A stretch of 44,663 bases of DNA from Paenibacillus koleovorans NBRC 103111 (GCF_004000845.1 NZ_BIMA01000053.1:1-44663); one strand, 5' to 3'. Shown: positions 1 to 8,335, counted from the first letter of the stretch. The notes: generated from the sequence alone by a model not told the origin. A program made the numbers and translations.

Positions 1-21
1 TCTAACGTAACCACCAAGGAT

Positions 22-52
22 CTCTGGAGTGCTCTTCTCCAGAGGATTTTTT
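22..52 (+). terminator. Rho-independent terminator of a gene left of the window
   Basis: An 8-bp perfect stem (CTCTGGAG at 22-29, CTCCAGAG at 37-44) with a 7-nt loop is followed by GATTTTTT on the plus strand. The U-tract orientation fits a rightward gene ending outside the window and converging on the ssu operon. No equally good T-tract is seen for the leftward ssu transcript. Confidence 0.75.
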
Positions 53-92
53 AAAAATTTTGAATCCTTTAGCTTGCTATATTTCAGCTTCA

Positions 93-863
93 CTAAATGT
101 GATAGACCAGCTTCTTCCCCTGTTGCGGTCCTAGGGCTTCACGCTCGAGAATACGATCCAGAATCAGCTTCTCGAAATGGATGAAGCCGCTGTCGCGTTC
201 GCGGGGACGAGCGAGCGTAATGTCTACATCCAGCGTAATTTGCCCGTTCTCGATCAAGATGACGCGGTCCGCCAAGGCGACCGCCTCGCCCACGTCATGC
301 GTGACCAGTACGGCGGTAAATTGCTGCTCCTCCCACAGCCGCTCAATCAACTGCTGCATCTCGATGCGAGTGAGCGCGTCGAGCGCGCCTAGCGGCTCGT
401 CGAGCAGCAGCAAGCGCGGTTCGCCGGCCAGCGCACGGGCCAAGGCGACCCGCTGGCGCTGGCCACCGGACAGAACGCCGGGCCATTCGTCGGCGCGGTC
501 GGCCAGGCCGACTTGCCCCAGCGCTTGCAGCGCCAGCTCGCGGCTTCTCGACTTCACGCCGACCTGCACATTGGCGACGGCCTTTCGCCACGGCAGCAGC
601 CGGGCGTCCTGGAACAGCATGCGCGTATCCTCGCGAATGCCGCGAATCGGCTGGCCGTCGATCTCGAGCGTTCCGCCGCTCGGCGCCTCCAGCCCGGCAA
701 TCAGCCGCAGCAGGGTGCTTTTGCCGCAGCCGCTCCTCCCTACGATTGCGACGAACTGTCCGGCGGGGATATCCAGATCGACGCCGCGCAGCACCTGTTT
801 ATCGCCGAAGGCTTTGGCGGCCGTGCGTACATGGAGCCCGGCTCCCGGTCGAATGTCGCTCAT
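93..863 (-). CDS. ssuB: Aliphatic sulfonate ABC transporter ATP-binding protein SsuB
   Basis: Cytoplasmic ATPase that powers uptake of alkanesulfonates with SsuC and SsuA. All ABC motifs are visible in 256 residues: Walker [10 protein letters not shown] (42-50), Q-loop at Q85, signature LSGGQ (131-135), Walker B LLLLDEP with the catalytic Glu (151-157) and the H-loop THD (188-190). The length is normal for SsuB/TauB. The start is preceded by GAGAGGAGA. It is the last gene of ssuA-ssuD-ssuC-ssuB, 18 bp after ssuC. The adjacent monooxygenase argues for alkanesulfonates, but ATPases of the nitrate/sulfonate/taurine group are hard to separate, so taurine remains possible. Confidence 0.93.
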   Translation of the reverse strand: MSDIRPGAGLHVRTAAKAFGDKQVLRGVDLDIPAGQFVAIVGRSGCGKSTLLRLIAGLEAPSGGTLEIDGQPIRGIREDTRMLFQDARLLPWRKAVANVQVGVKSRSRELALQALGQVGLADRADEWPGVLSGGQRQRVALARALAGEPRLLLLDEPLGALDALTRIEMQQLIERLWEEQQFTAVLVTHDVGEAVALADRVILIENGQITLDVDITLARPRERDSGFIHFEKLILDRILEREALGPQQGKKLVYHI

Positions 864-881
864 ATTAGTGGTCTCCTCTCG

Positions 882-1664
882 TTATGGTTTGTTGGCATAG
901 TTCGGGTTCCACTTCAACAGACGGCGTTCCAGCAGCTTGGCTGCCGAATCGGACAGCTTCCCGAGCAGCGCATAGAGGAGGATGGCGAACACGACCACGT
1001 CCAGCCGCATGAACTCGCGAGCGTTCATCGCCATGTAGCCGATGCCGGAATTGGCCGAGATCGTCTCGGCGACGATGAGTGTCAGCCACATGAACCCCAA
1101 CGCGTAGCGAAGGCCGACGAGGATAGAGGAGAGCGCCCCGGGTAAAATCACTTCCCGGTAGAAAGCGAAGCCGCTCAGTCCATATACTTTGGCCATCTCG
1201 ATAACGCCGGGGTCGATGGAACGGATGCCGTGCAGCGTATTCATGTAAATGGGGAAAAACACCCCTAGCGCAACAAGGAAAATTTTCGCGCTTTCGTCGA
1301 TGCCGAACCATAAAATCACCAGCGGAATGAGCGCCAGATGAGGCACGTTGCGAACCATCTGCAGCGTGCTGTCCAGCAAGCGGTTGGCGGTGGGAGACAA
1401 GCCGTTCAGCAGGCCGAGTACAAAGCCGATCCCGCCGCCGATGCCGAGCCCGATAAAAGCCCTCCGCGTACTATCGAGAATATAAATGAAAATTTCACCC
1501 GATCGAATAAGCGAAATGCCGGCCGCCGCTACTTTGAGCGGGGTCGGCAGCGTCCGGGTCGATATATAGCCGAACTGTCCAAGCACTTGCCAGACTACAA
1601 GCACGAGAATCGGGACATATGCCGGGGAAAACCGGCTATGGAGCCATTTGCCGAGCAGTTTCAT
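882..1664 (-). CDS. ssuC: Aliphatic sulfonate ABC transporter permease SsuC
   Basis: Membrane subunit of the sulfonate importer, 260 residues. A hydrophobic N-terminal segment starts around residue 15 ([13 protein letters not shown]) and several further spans follow. The BPD-transport EAA loop, which docks SsuB, is seen as [17 protein letters not shown] with ILPGAL. I chose ATG 1664 because GGAGGA lies just upstream (reading GCTGGAGGAAGCGCAC before the ATG); a longer frame to 1742 has no such site. The start lies inside the 3' end of ssuD (29-bp overlap), which points to translational coupling. Confidence 0.92.
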   Translation of the reverse strand: MKLLGKWLHSRFSPAYVPILVLVVWQVLGQFGYISTRTLPTPLKVAAAGISLIRSGEIFIYILDSTRRAFIGLGIGGGIGFVLGLLNGLSPTANRLLDSTLQMVRNVPHLALIPLVILWFGIDESAKIFLVALGVFFPIYMNTLHGIRSIDPGVIEMAKVYGLSGFAFYREVILPGALSSILVGLRYALGFMWLTLIVAETISANSGIGYMAMNAREFMRLDVVVFAILLYALLGKLSDSAAKLLERRLLKWNPNYANKP

Positions 1665-2823
1665 GTGCGCTTCCTCCAGCGTGCGGTCCGGTGCGGTTGC
1701 CCGGACGTTTGTTATATGCGACCAATTCGCCCGATGCTTCAATCGTACTGAGAGCCGCCTGCGTCGCCTGCGTCTTCAGAGGCAGCAGCGGAAACAAGAG
1801 CTCCGCGGCCCGGTACGCCTCCTCCAGGTGAGGGTAGCCGGACAAAATAAACGTCTCGATCCCCAGCTCGCCGTACTCCTTGATTCGGGCAGCTACCGAT
1901 TCGGGATCGCCGACCAGCGCGGTGCCGGCTCCGCCGCGGACCAGCCCGATGCCGGCCCACAGATTCGGGCCGATGACGAGAGAAGACTTATCGCCCTTAT
2001 GCAGATCGGCCATGCGCTTTTGTCCCACCGAATCGTAGCGGGTCAGAATCGTTTGCGCCTCCTCGATCGTCGCCTCGTCCACATACCGGATCAGCTGGTC
2101 GGCAGCCGCCCAAGCTTCCTCGCTCGTCTCCCGGACGATCACGTGCAGGCGGATGCCGAATCGTACCTTCCGGCCGTTTGCCTCGGCGAGCGACCGGACC
2201 TCCGCGATTTTCTTCGCTACATCGGCCGGAGGTTCGCCCCAGGTCAAATAAAAATCGACGTGAGCTGCAGCGATCTGCTGCGCCGCCGGCGAGGAGCCGC
2301 CAAAATAAATCGGCGGATACGGCTGCTGAATCGGCGGAAACAGCAGCTCGCTTTCTTCCACCCGCAGATGTTTGCCCTGATACGACACCTTCTCGTTTTG
2401 CATCAGCTTGCGCCAAACCGTCATAAATTCGTCGGTCTGCTCGTAGCGGTCGCCGTGGGAGAGGAAGATGCCGTCCCCGGCCAGTTCATGAGGATCTCCG
2501 CCTGTCACGACATTGACGAGCAACCGGCCCCCCGACAGCCGATCGAAGGTGGAAGCCATTCGAGCGGCTGTCGAGGGGGACATCAGCCCCGGACGGACGG
2601 CGACAAGAAATTTCAGCCGGCGAGTCGCCGGGATGAGCGAGGACGCCGCAACCCAGGCATCCTCGCAAGCTTTGCCTGTAGGGACCAGTACACCGTGATA
2701 GCCGAGCCGATCGGCCGCTTGCGCGATTTGGCGAATGTAATCGTAATCGACGGCGCGCGCTCCCGCCGAGGTTCCCAAGTATTTGCCATCTCCGTGAAGG
2801 GGGATGAACCAGAACAATTCCAT
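1636..2823 (-). CDS. ssuD: FMNH2-dependent alkanesulfonate monooxygenase SsuD
   Basis: Luciferase-like (LLM) monooxygenase that splits C1-C10 alkanesulfonates to aldehyde plus sulfite using FMNH2 and O2, releasing sulfur for cysteine synthesis. The N-terminus [17 protein letters not shown] matches the SsuD flavin-pocket start. The conserved cysteine is in [10 protein letters not shown], and the Arg/His pair is in FGIRLHVIV. At 395 residues it is slightly longer than the family norm, with a C-terminal tail running into ssuC. ATG 2823 has GGGAGGAG in front; the longer frame to 2886 lacks an SD. No flavin reductase gene (ssuE) is in the window, so FMNH2 must come from a reductase encoded elsewhere. 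Confidence 0.95.
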   Translation of the reverse strand: MELFWFIPLHGDGKYLGTSAGARAVDYDYIRQIAQAADRLGYHGVLVPTGKACEDAWVAASSLIPATRRLKFLVAVRPGLMSPSTAARMASTFDRLSGGRLLVNVVTGGDPHELAGDGIFLSHGDRYEQTDEFMTVWRKLMQNEKVSYQGKHLRVEESELLFPPIQQPYPPIYFGGSSPAAQQIAAAHVDFYLTWGEPPADVAKKIAEVRSLAEANGRKVRFGIRLHVIVRETSEEAWAAADQLIRYVDEATIEEAQTILTRYDSVGQKRMADLHKGDKSSLVIGPNLWAGIGLVRGGAGTALVGDPESVAARIKEYGELGIETFILSGYPHLEEAYRAAELLFPLLPLKTQATQAALSTIEASGELVAYNKRPGNRTGPHAGGSAHETARQMAP

Positions 2824-2895
2824 CGTGCATTCTCCTCCCAGTGGAGTAAGATGTAGGTTCATAGCATAAACAGAGCGAGTCGGCAATGAGAGGAG

Positions 2896-3948
2896 CTACT
2901 TCACGGTCGCTTCTTTTACCGAAATTTTGTTCGGAATCAGCTTCAGGTCGAAGAACACATCGGCGATTTTCTGCTGCGCGACGACGATGTTATCCGTAAT
3001 CGGTTCTACGCCGAAGCCGCGGTGGGACAACGCTTGTTTGAGGGTAGGGACATCTAGACCGAGATTCGGAGCGAGCTTTTCAGCTACTTGGTCTTGGTTT
3101 GCCGCCGCCCACTTGTCGGATTCCTGCAGCTGAGCCAGCAGCACATCGAGAGCCGGCTTGCCGGTTTCATAGAACTTGCGGGAAGACAGGTAGTATTCGT
3201 AGTTGTCGACAAGACCGGTACCGTCAGCCAACACACGAGCCTTCGTCGCCAACTGGGCGGCCGAGTAGAACGGCTCCCAGATGACCCAGGCATCTACACT
3301 GCCTTTTTCGAAAGCGGCTCTCGCATCTGCAGGCGGGAGGAAGACGACCTCGATGTCGGAGTATTTCAAACCTTCCTTCTCCAAATATTTCACGAGCAAA
3401 TAGTGAACGTTCGAGCCTTTGTTCAGAGCAACCTTCTTGCCTTTCAGATCGGCTCCCGTTTTTATCGTAGATTTCTCCGGCACCAGGATGGCTTCAGCCT
3501 TCGGGCTGGCGGGCGAGTGGCCGAGGTAGACGAGCGGCGTACCGGCTGCTTGCGCGAAGATCGGCGGCGCTTCGCCTACGTTGCCAAAATCGATGCTGCC
3601 CACGTTGACGGCTTCCAGCAGCTGCGGGCCACCGGGGAATTCCGTCCAGACCGCCTTGTAGCCAATTGCGGCCAGCTTCTCGTCCAGGCCTCCTTTGACT
3701 TTCAAAATATTGATCGAGGCGTACTTCTGGTAACCGATGCGAATGGTTTTGTCCACGGTTGGAGCTTTGCTGGGTTGCGCCGATGCGCTTGCGGTTGCTC
3801 CAGCAACGGGCGATGAGGTGGGGTCCGACTTGTTCGATCCTTCATTCGAATTGGATGCACAGGCGGATAACACCGACAAGACAAACACAAGTGCCAACAT
3901 CAACGCTATACGAACCTTTCCATTGTTCCGATACAGCTTCTTTAACAT
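2896..3948 (-). CDS. ssuA: Aliphatic sulfonate-binding lipoprotein SsuA
   Basis: Extracytoplasmic receptor of the sulfonate importer, 350 residues. A basic N-terminus and hydrophobic helix end in the lipobox LSAC (Cys30), followed by a Ser/Pro/Ala-rich linker. The NMT1/SsuA-type binding fold then begins with IRIGYQKYASINILK. Further family marks are GSIDFGNVGEAPP and VDAWVIWEPFYS. It is the first gene of the operon. The leader carries a sigma-A-like promoter with direct repeats upstream and an inverted repeat downstream. The divergent regulator at 4237 resembles the mature part of this protein, including the WEP motif. Confidence 0.94.
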   Translation of the reverse strand: MLKKLYRNNGKVRIALMLALVFVLSVLSACASNSNEGSNKSDPTSSPVAGATASASAQPSKAPTVDKTIRIGYQKYASINILKVKGGLDEKLAAIGYKAVWTEFPGGPQLLEAVNVGSIDFGNVGEAPPIFAQAAGTPLVYLGHSPASPKAEAILVPEKSTIKTGADLKGKKVALNKGSNVHYLLVKYLEKEGLKYSDIEVVFLPPADARAAFEKGSVDAWVIWEPFYSAAQLATKARVLADGTGLVDNYEYYLSSRKFYETGKPALDVLLAQLQESDKWAAANQDQVAEKLAPNLGLDVPTLKQALSHRGFGVEPITDNIVVAQQKIADVFFDLKLIPNKISVKEATVK

Positions 3949-3987
3949 TTCTAACAGCCCCTTTGCTCATTTTTGATTAAAACCAAT

Positions 3988-4001
3988 AATTCCTATGAAT
4001 T
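3988..4001. promoter_or_regulatory. Inverted repeat AATTC-N4-GAATT in the ssuA leader
   Basis: Perfect 5-bp arms (3988-3992 and 3997-4001) separated by CTAT. It lies about 20 bp downstream of the proposed ssuA -10 box, where a repressor could block initiation. Sulfur genes of Firmicutes are often under CymR, but I could not confirm a match to its consensus. Confidence 0.4.
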
Positions 4002-4021
4002 TACTGAGTTTTATTAACGTG

Positions 4022-4050
4022 AAGGTATCATCCTTGTCGAGATGTGTCAA
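4022..4050 (-). promoter_or_regulatory. Sigma-A-like promoter of the ssu operon
   Basis: Minus strand: -35 TTGACA (4050-4045), 17-bp spacer, -10 TACCTT (4027-4022). The -35 is consensus and the -10 is weak, which is typical of activator-dependent promoters. The direct repeats at 4051-4090 begin at the base next to the -35. Confidence 0.6.
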
Positions 4051-4090
4051 TACAATGAGGAACAATGAGGAGAATGGAGGAGCAATGAGG
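4051..4090. repeat. Four 10-bp direct repeats next to the ssuA -35 box
   Basis: Read on the minus strand, copies of CCTCATTGTT occur at 4090-4081, 4080-4071, 4070-4061 and 4060-4051. Three share CCTCATTG exactly; the copy at 4080-4071 is CCTCCATTCT. The exact 10-bp period puts every copy on about the same DNA face, and the array touches the -35 of ssuA. This is the layout expected of an activator site. The adjacent HTH-SsuA protein is the obvious candidate ligand. Confidence 0.65.
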
Positions 4091-4145
4091 AAAAATGGCC
4101 TTGTTCAGCCGCGTTCGATTATGTAGCTCAGCCTGTAAGTCCTGA

Positions 4146-4174
4146 TTGAAATATGTGCAAGTATCTATTATGAT
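4146..4174 (+). promoter_or_regulatory. Promoter of the HTH-SsuA regulator gene
   Basis: TTGAAA (4146-4151), 17-bp spacer, TATGAT (4169-4174), about 60 bp upstream of the ATG at 4237. It is divergent from the ssuA promoter. Confidence 0.6.
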
Positions 4175-4236
4175 AATGATAAATCCTATATATCCCATAA
4201 AAATAGTTGGAATTAATTTGAGGGGGAACAACGACG

Positions 4237-5445
4237 ATGGCCAACGAGCAATTAGGGCTGCTGCGCCTGCAGGAGGCGATGGATCTGTTAGGCGTCAGCC
4301 GGGCTACGATCGATCGTTGGCGCAAAGATAAACAGCTGCCTCATATTAAGATCGGCAAGGAAATCTGGATTGATAAAGATAAACTCCAAGCCTGGGTGAG
4401 GCTGCACGCACGCGAGTCGGGGGTCGGAGTATCAAACCCGATGCAGGACTCCAAGAAGCGTGTGGTCACTGTCGGTTATCAGAGCGGGGCTGCCTTGTTA
4501 TGGAGCACGCTGATCATTAAGCAACGCGGGATTTTCGAAGATGAGCTGGAGCGGCTGAGTCCATCGACAGCATACCGAGTGAATTGGCTCCACGCGCCGA
4601 ACGGAATGGAGCTTGTCGAGAAGCTGATCGGGGGTCATGTGCATATCGCGTCGGTCGGAGACTATCCGTTAATTGCCGGCCGGGCGTTAAGCCTGTTGTT
4701 GCCCCGCTTTCAGCCGATGTTCCTTGCGTTCGACGGAAAGGCGCGGAATGGCGGAGGCCTCTCTCTTGTCGTACCCGCCAGGAAGGCGGTACATCGTCCG
4801 GAAGAGCTTAGCGGAGCGGTCATCTCCACTGTGGGGAACTCCAGCGCTTCTTATCGGCTGCGAGAGTGGATGAACGCCTATGGGCTGGCAACCGATCCGA
4901 TCGTACACCGCACGATGCGCGATTGCCTAAACGGCATCCTCGAAGCCAAAGTCGGAGCGAGCTTTATGTGGGAGCCCTACCCGAGCTTGGCGCGATCGCT
5001 GGGAGCCGGCGTCTCGCTGCCGTACGAAGGGATTGGCGGCGATTATTTGACCGGACTCATGGCGGACGGTCATTGGGCGCGCGACAATGAGGAGGTCGTC
5101 ATTGCTTATCTGAAGGCTCATCTTCGCGCTCACAAGTTCATGCGCCAAGAACCGGCGAAGTCCGCCGCCATCATCTCCGAAGCGAGCGGGGTGCCGATTG
5201 CGGTTGCAGCCGGCGTCATCTCGGGCATCCGCTGGGATGCCTCCCTCTACAGCAAAGACTTGCAGACGCTCCATCGTCTGAGCGACGGCCAGGCCGACTG
5301 GCTTCCGACCGCTAAAATCACCGAGAACCGAGCCGGGTTCGAACTAGGCAATCCGTACTTGCAATACGCCGCACAGGCGCTGAGGCTTCCGAAGTTGCCG
5401 GACGCCCCGCTGCCTGGCGACTGGTCACAAGAGTCCATTTATTAG
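4237..5445 (+). CDS. HTH regulator fused to an SsuA-like binding domain
   Basis: 402 residues with no signal peptide, so cytoplasmic. Residues about 9-54 form an excisionase/MerR-type DNA-binding helix-turn-helix (LLGVSRATIDRWRKDKQLPH, then KIGKEIWIDKDKLQAW). From about residue 75 it becomes an NMT1/SsuA-like binding protein: VTVGYQSGAALLWS parallels IRIGYQKYASINIL of SsuA, and VGASFMWEPYPSL parallels VDAWVIWEPFYS. The lipobox and export signal are absent. The start has GAGGGGGAA upstream. The gene is divergent from ssuADCB, beside iterons touching the ssuA -35. I infer a one-component sensor in which sulfonate (or sulfate/cysteine) binding alters DNA binding. Activator rather than repressor is a guess from the repeat position. 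Confidence 0.8.
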   Translation: MANEQLGLLRLQEAMDLLGVSRATIDRWRKDKQLPHIKIGKEIWIDKDKLQAWVRLHARESGVGVSNPMQDSKKRVVTVGYQSGAALLWSTLIIKQRGIFEDELERLSPSTAYRVNWLHAPNGMELVEKLIGGHVHIASVGDYPLIAGRALSLLLPRFQPMFLAFDGKARNGGGLSLVVPARKAVHRPEELSGAVISTVGNSSASYRLREWMNAYGLATDPIVHRTMRDCLNGILEAKVGASFMWEPYPSLARSLGAGVSLPYEGIGGDYLTGLMADGHWARDNEEVVIAYLKAHLRAHKFMRQEPAKSAAIISEASGVPIAVAAGVISGIRWDASLYSKDLQTLHRLSDGQADWLPTAKITENRAGFELGNPYLQYAAQALRLPKLPDAPLPGDWSQESIY

Positions 5446-5555
5446 ACTGGCCCGGAGCTGCAGGAGGAAAATCTCTATTTGAGAATAATCTCGATCACAT
5501 TCTCCGTTTAGCCTTCGCTGGAACTGTTTATTGTCTTGCCGACATGCCGCCCCCG

Positions 5556-5590
5556 AAGTAACGCTGGAGATCTCCAGTGTTACTTTTTTT
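5556..5590 (+). terminator. Terminator of the HTH-SsuA gene
   Basis: A 30-bp palindrome (arms AAGTAACGCTGGAGA and TCTCCAGTGTTACTT, one G-U pair) runs directly into a T-run at 5584-5591, 110 bp after the stop codon. Confidence 0.85.
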
Positions 5591-6013
5591 TGTGTCTTCG
5601 AGAGCTTGAATTGAATAAATGGGGTATGCTTCCGTCTGCTGATAATGGCAGATACCTTAGTATACCGTCCTCTAAGACGATCCATGATCGCCCCATTCCG
5701 CAGCATTTTCGCAACCAGGGGGTCCGGGCGTTGGGGAGCAACATAAGGGGATGCCAAAAGTCGGATAGTAGGAGCACCGCCCGGCGATGAGCCGGGTTTT
5801 ACTTCGCCAAGTAGACCCCTAATTACCCTACATCGCATCCAATCGACCGTTTCATCCGTCAAGTAGACCATTTTTACCCTACATCGCATCCAGCCGACCG
5901 TTTCATCCGTCACAACACCTTAAGTAGCAACCCGCATCACGCTATTTCGTTCCGGCGTTGTTGCCGCCCAATAGCGGTACGTCATCACGCTTTAGTTATA
6001 CTTTCTGATCTGT
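5591..6013. repeat. Gene-free spacer with 52-bp tandem duplication
   Basis: No supported gene. 5809-5860 is repeated almost exactly at 5861-5911; both copies contain CTACATCGCATCCA and CGACCGTTTCATCCGTC. The AAGTAG start recurs at 5922, giving spacings of 52 and 61 bp. A small hairpin CCCGGC-GATGA-GCCGGG-TTTT lies at 5780-5800. An open frame on the minus strand merely translates the duplication (TDETV-WMRCRV twice) and has no ribosome binding site. Confidence 0.7.
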
Positions 6014-6050
6014 AAAAAAAACGTCGAGACGATTGCTTATCGTCCCGACG
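6014..6050 (-). terminator. Terminator of the kinase-murQ operon
   Basis: Read on the minus strand, CGTCGGGACGAT and ATCGTCTCGACG pair (one G-U) around a short loop and are followed by eight T (6021-6014), 14 bp after the murQ stop. Confidence 0.88.
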
Positions 6051-6063
6051 CCTATACAACCTA

Positions 6064-6978
6064 TTATGAATTTGTAGCCAGCTTGACCGCCTTGCGGACG
6101 AAGCCGCCGGTCTCGACGAGCAGCCGGTCCGCCGTCACGCGGTCGACGCCGGCGAGCAGCATGACCGTCGCCGTCTTCACGTGGCCGTCGGCCGCGTCGT
6201 ACGCCTCGCTCACTTGCGGCTCCACCGCGCCGGTCGCCAGCGAGATGATCCGCTTGGCGCGATGCACGAGCTTGCCGTTCGACGGATTCAGGTCGACCAT
6301 CAGGTTGTCGTACACTTTGCCGAAACGGATCATCGCCGTCGTCGTCAGCATATTCAGCACGAGCTTCTGCGCCGTGCCGGCCTTCATACGCGTCGAGCCG
6401 AGCACAACCTCTGGACCGACGACGGCTTCGATGACATGATGCGCATACTGGCACATCGGGGTGTGATGGTTGTTGCACAGGCCGATGACCGTCGCGCCCA
6501 GCTCCCGCGCGCGCTTCATCGCGCCGAGCACATAAGGCGTCCGGCCGCTGGCGGCGATGCCGACAACCGTGTCGTTCGGCCCTACCTTGAGCAGGTCCTC
6601 GATGTCGGCGGCACCGGTCTCGGCACTGTCCTCCGCGCCTTCCACCGGATCCTTGATCGCCCGGTCGCCGCCGGCGATGATGCCCTGCACCATCGAAGGA
6701 TCGGTACCGTAAGTCGGCGGGCATTCGCTGGCGTCGAGAATGCCGAGCCGTCCGCTTGTACCGGCGCCTACGTAGAGCAGGCGGCCGCCTTTCTGGAACG
6801 ATTCCAGGATGTAATCCACGGCTTTCGCAATAACAGGCGTCAGCTCTTGAATTTTCTCCGCAATCTGGCGGTCTTCCTCATTGATCAAGCGGACGATTTC
6901 TTCGGTCGATTGACAATCGATATTGCGCGTACGAGGGTTCACTTGCTCCGTCGTAAGATCGTCTAATAAATTGGTCAT
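6064..6978 (-). CDS. murQ: N-acetylmuramic acid 6-phosphate etherase MurQ
   Basis: Cytosolic SIS-domain lyase that removes the D-lactyl ether from MurNAc-6-P, giving GlcNAc-6-P and lactate. 304 residues, the usual length. The sugar-phosphate loop is VGAGTSGRLGILDASECPPT (about 70-89; the Glu is the catalytic acid/base of the family), followed by EGAEDS and VVGIAASGRTPYV. The start at 6978 is preceded by AAGGAGTTAG. It follows the kinase gene by 6 bp and is cotranscribed with it. Its product is the substrate of NagA at 23143. Confidence 0.96.
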   Translation of the reverse strand: MTNLLDDLTTEQVNPRTRNIDCQSTEEIVRLINEEDRQIAEKIQELTPVIAKAVDYILESFQKGGRLLYVGAGTSGRLGILDASECPPTYGTDPSMVQGIIAGGDRAIKDPVEGAEDSAETGAADIEDLLKVGPNDTVVGIAASGRTPYVLGAMKRARELGATVIGLCNNHHTPMCQYAHHVIEAVVGPEVVLGSTRMKAGTAQKLVLNMLTTTAMIRFGKVYDNLMVDLNPSNGKLVHRAKRIISLATGAVEPQVSEAYDAADGHVKTATVMLLAGVDRVTADRLLVETGGFVRKAVKLATNS

Positions 6979-6984
6979 CGGGCA

Positions 6985-7977
6985 CTAACTCCTTTTCGTC
7001 TTCAAAGCCAGCAGCGCGGCTCCGTAAGCGGGCGGCTGCTCGGCGGTATGAAACTTTATTTCAGGATATGCATGAGCGACATGGGTGCGAAACACATGCG
7101 CGAAAGTAGGGCTGTGCTTGAATACCGAACCTGTCATTACTAAATCGCAGCCTGTGAACCAGCCATCCTTCCGGATCAAAGCGACAGCGGCGGCAGCCAA
7201 CTCGCCTGCACACGCCTCCACCACAGCCGTCGCCCCCGGGTCGCCTGCCTCGCAGGCGCGGATGGCGATTTCGGCGAAGCCGGCGATATCGCTCTTCTTG
7301 ACCGACGGCTGGTACACATAAGCCTTCAGCTCCAATAAAGAAGCGAAGCCAAGCCGCTCTAGCAGCGCCGCCGTCATCGAAGTCGGCGGCAGGATGCCGT
7401 CGTAGCTGCGCATGACCGTCTTGAGCATGCGTAAGCCTATGTCGTAGCCGCTGCCTTCGTCGCCGAGCAGATGGCCCCAGCCGCCGGTCCGGTACGCGGC
7501 GCCGGAAGGCGTCAAGCCGGAGATGATCGAGCCGGTGCCAGAGATGGCGATGATGCCCTCCTCCCGGCCAAGCGTCGCCATCAATGCGATCTGGGCGTCG
7601 TTGCGGATCGCACAGTCGAAGCGCATCCCGCGCTCCGCCTTGTATTGCTCCAGATAGCGGTACACGGCCGCTTGCTCATCGTCGGTGCTGACGCCCGACA
7701 GCCCGAGCACGACCGAGTCCCACTCGGCGCCGGCCGCAGCAGGCTCGGCGCGAAGCGCATCGAGCAGGGCGGCCAAGTTCGCCATGGCGCCGTCGAACGT
7801 GACGGCGTGCGGGTTCGTCGATAGGCCGGCCGTTCTGGCGACGATCGCCGAGGACGGCGTGCCGGAAGCCGGACCGAGAAGCCCCGAAATGGCGGCTTCT
7901 GGCATCAGCGCATCCGAACGGAGCGCAATCGCTTCCGTTTTGGTGCCGCCGCCGTCGATGCCGATAGCCAAGCGCAT
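6985..7977 (-). CDS. BadF/BcrA-type N-acetylmuramate/GlcNAc kinase
   Basis: 330-residue ASKHA-fold sugar kinase. The phosphate-1 loop IGIDGGGTKTEA is at the N-terminus, then SGTGSIISG and GDEGSGYDIG, then an adenosine loop near MTGSVFKHSP. The family includes MurK, which phosphorylates MurNAc and GlcNAc at O-6 in organisms that import unphosphorylated sugar. Coupling to murQ (6 bp apart) makes MurNAc the likeliest substrate, with GlcNAc also possible. ATG 7977 has AAAGGTGAT upstream; the longer frame to 8013 has none. No PTS component is near, consistent with phosphorylation after uptake. Confidence 0.85.
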   Translation of the reverse strand: MRLAIGIDGGGTKTEAIALRSDALMPEAAISGLLGPASGTPSSAIVARTAGLSTNPHAVTFDGAMANLAALLDALRAEPAAAGAEWDSVVLGLSGVSTDDEQAAVYRYLEQYKAERGMRFDCAIRNDAQIALMATLGREEGIIAISGTGSIISGLTPSGAAYRTGGWGHLLGDEGSGYDIGLRMLKTVMRSYDGILPPTSMTAALLERLGFASLLELKAYVYQPSVKKSDIAGFAEIAIRACEAGDPGATAVVEACAGELAAAAVALIRKDGWFTGCDLVMTGSVFKHSPTFAHVFRTHVAHAYPEIKFHTAEQPPAYGAALLALKTKRS

Positions 7978-8044
7978 GCCGATCACCTTTCTTTTGAGAG
8001 AATACAAATACAACCATGAGACAAGCTCACATCATTTTAACCAA

Positions 8045-8074
8045 AGTATAAAGGAACGTTCATCACTTTGTAAA
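8045..8074 (-). promoter_or_regulatory. Promoter of the kinase-murQ operon
   Basis: Minus strand: -35 TTTACA (8074-8069), 18-bp spacer, -10 TATACT (8050-8045). It is back to back with the rightward promoter at 8103. A perfect 12-bp palindrome ATAAAATTTTAT (8075-8086) lies between the two -35 boxes and may be an operator or simply AT-rich. Confidence 0.6.
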
Positions 8075-8102
8075 ATAAAATTTTATGACAAATAAATTTA
8101 TA

Positions 8103-8131
8103 TTGAAATATTATTACACGCACGATATAAT
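8103..8131 (+). promoter_or_regulatory. Promoter of the sugar ABC operon
   Basis: TTGAAA (8103-8108), exactly 17 bp, TATAAT (8126-8131). The spacer overlaps a 7-1-7 inverted repeat TGAAATA-T-TATTACA (8104-8118, one mismatch), a candidate RpiR-family operator. The RNA leader would be about 190 nt. Confidence 0.7.
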
Positions 8132-8138
8132 AACGATG

Positions 8139-8152
8139 TGAAAGCGGTCCCA
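8139..8152 (+). promoter_or_regulatory. Candidate cre (CcpA) site
   Basis: TGAAAGCGGTCCCA fits the cre consensus TGWAANCGNTNWCA with one mismatch (C for W at position 12). It sits just downstream of the -10, near +1, where CcpA represses. Catabolite repression of a sugar importer is plausible. Confidence 0.5.
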
Positions 8153-8335
8153 TCCTTTTTTCATTTTTTCAAAGCAAGGACGGGGCTTCCGAAGGGATTC
8201 GGTAGGCGGACGAATGACGGCCAGGATGCAGTAGGTAGTATTGCCAAACTTACGAATAACTTGCCGGATTTCCAAGCAAACTGAACTCGTATGCATGCAT
8301 CACAAACTATTTCGAATCAGGGGGAACGAAGAAGG

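Noticed and set aside
1648-2856. Long plus-strand frame opposite ssuD (402 codons)
   Set aside because: Mirror of a GC-rich coding strand; Arg/Gln-rich with no motif, no SD, and ssuD is unambiguous on the other strand.
4168-4186. Fur-like GATAATGATAA stretch before the HTH-SsuA gene
   Set aside because: Only half of a Fur palindrome is present, it overlaps the -10, and nothing links the gene to iron.
5780-5800. Second terminator after the HTH-SsuA gene
   Set aside because: Stem of six and only four T; the strong terminator at 5556-5590 already serves the gene and no gene lies between.
5425-5913. Minus-strand frame of 162 codons
   Set aside because: Reads through a terminator palindrome and the 52-bp duplication (repeated TDETV); no SD and no protein-like composition.
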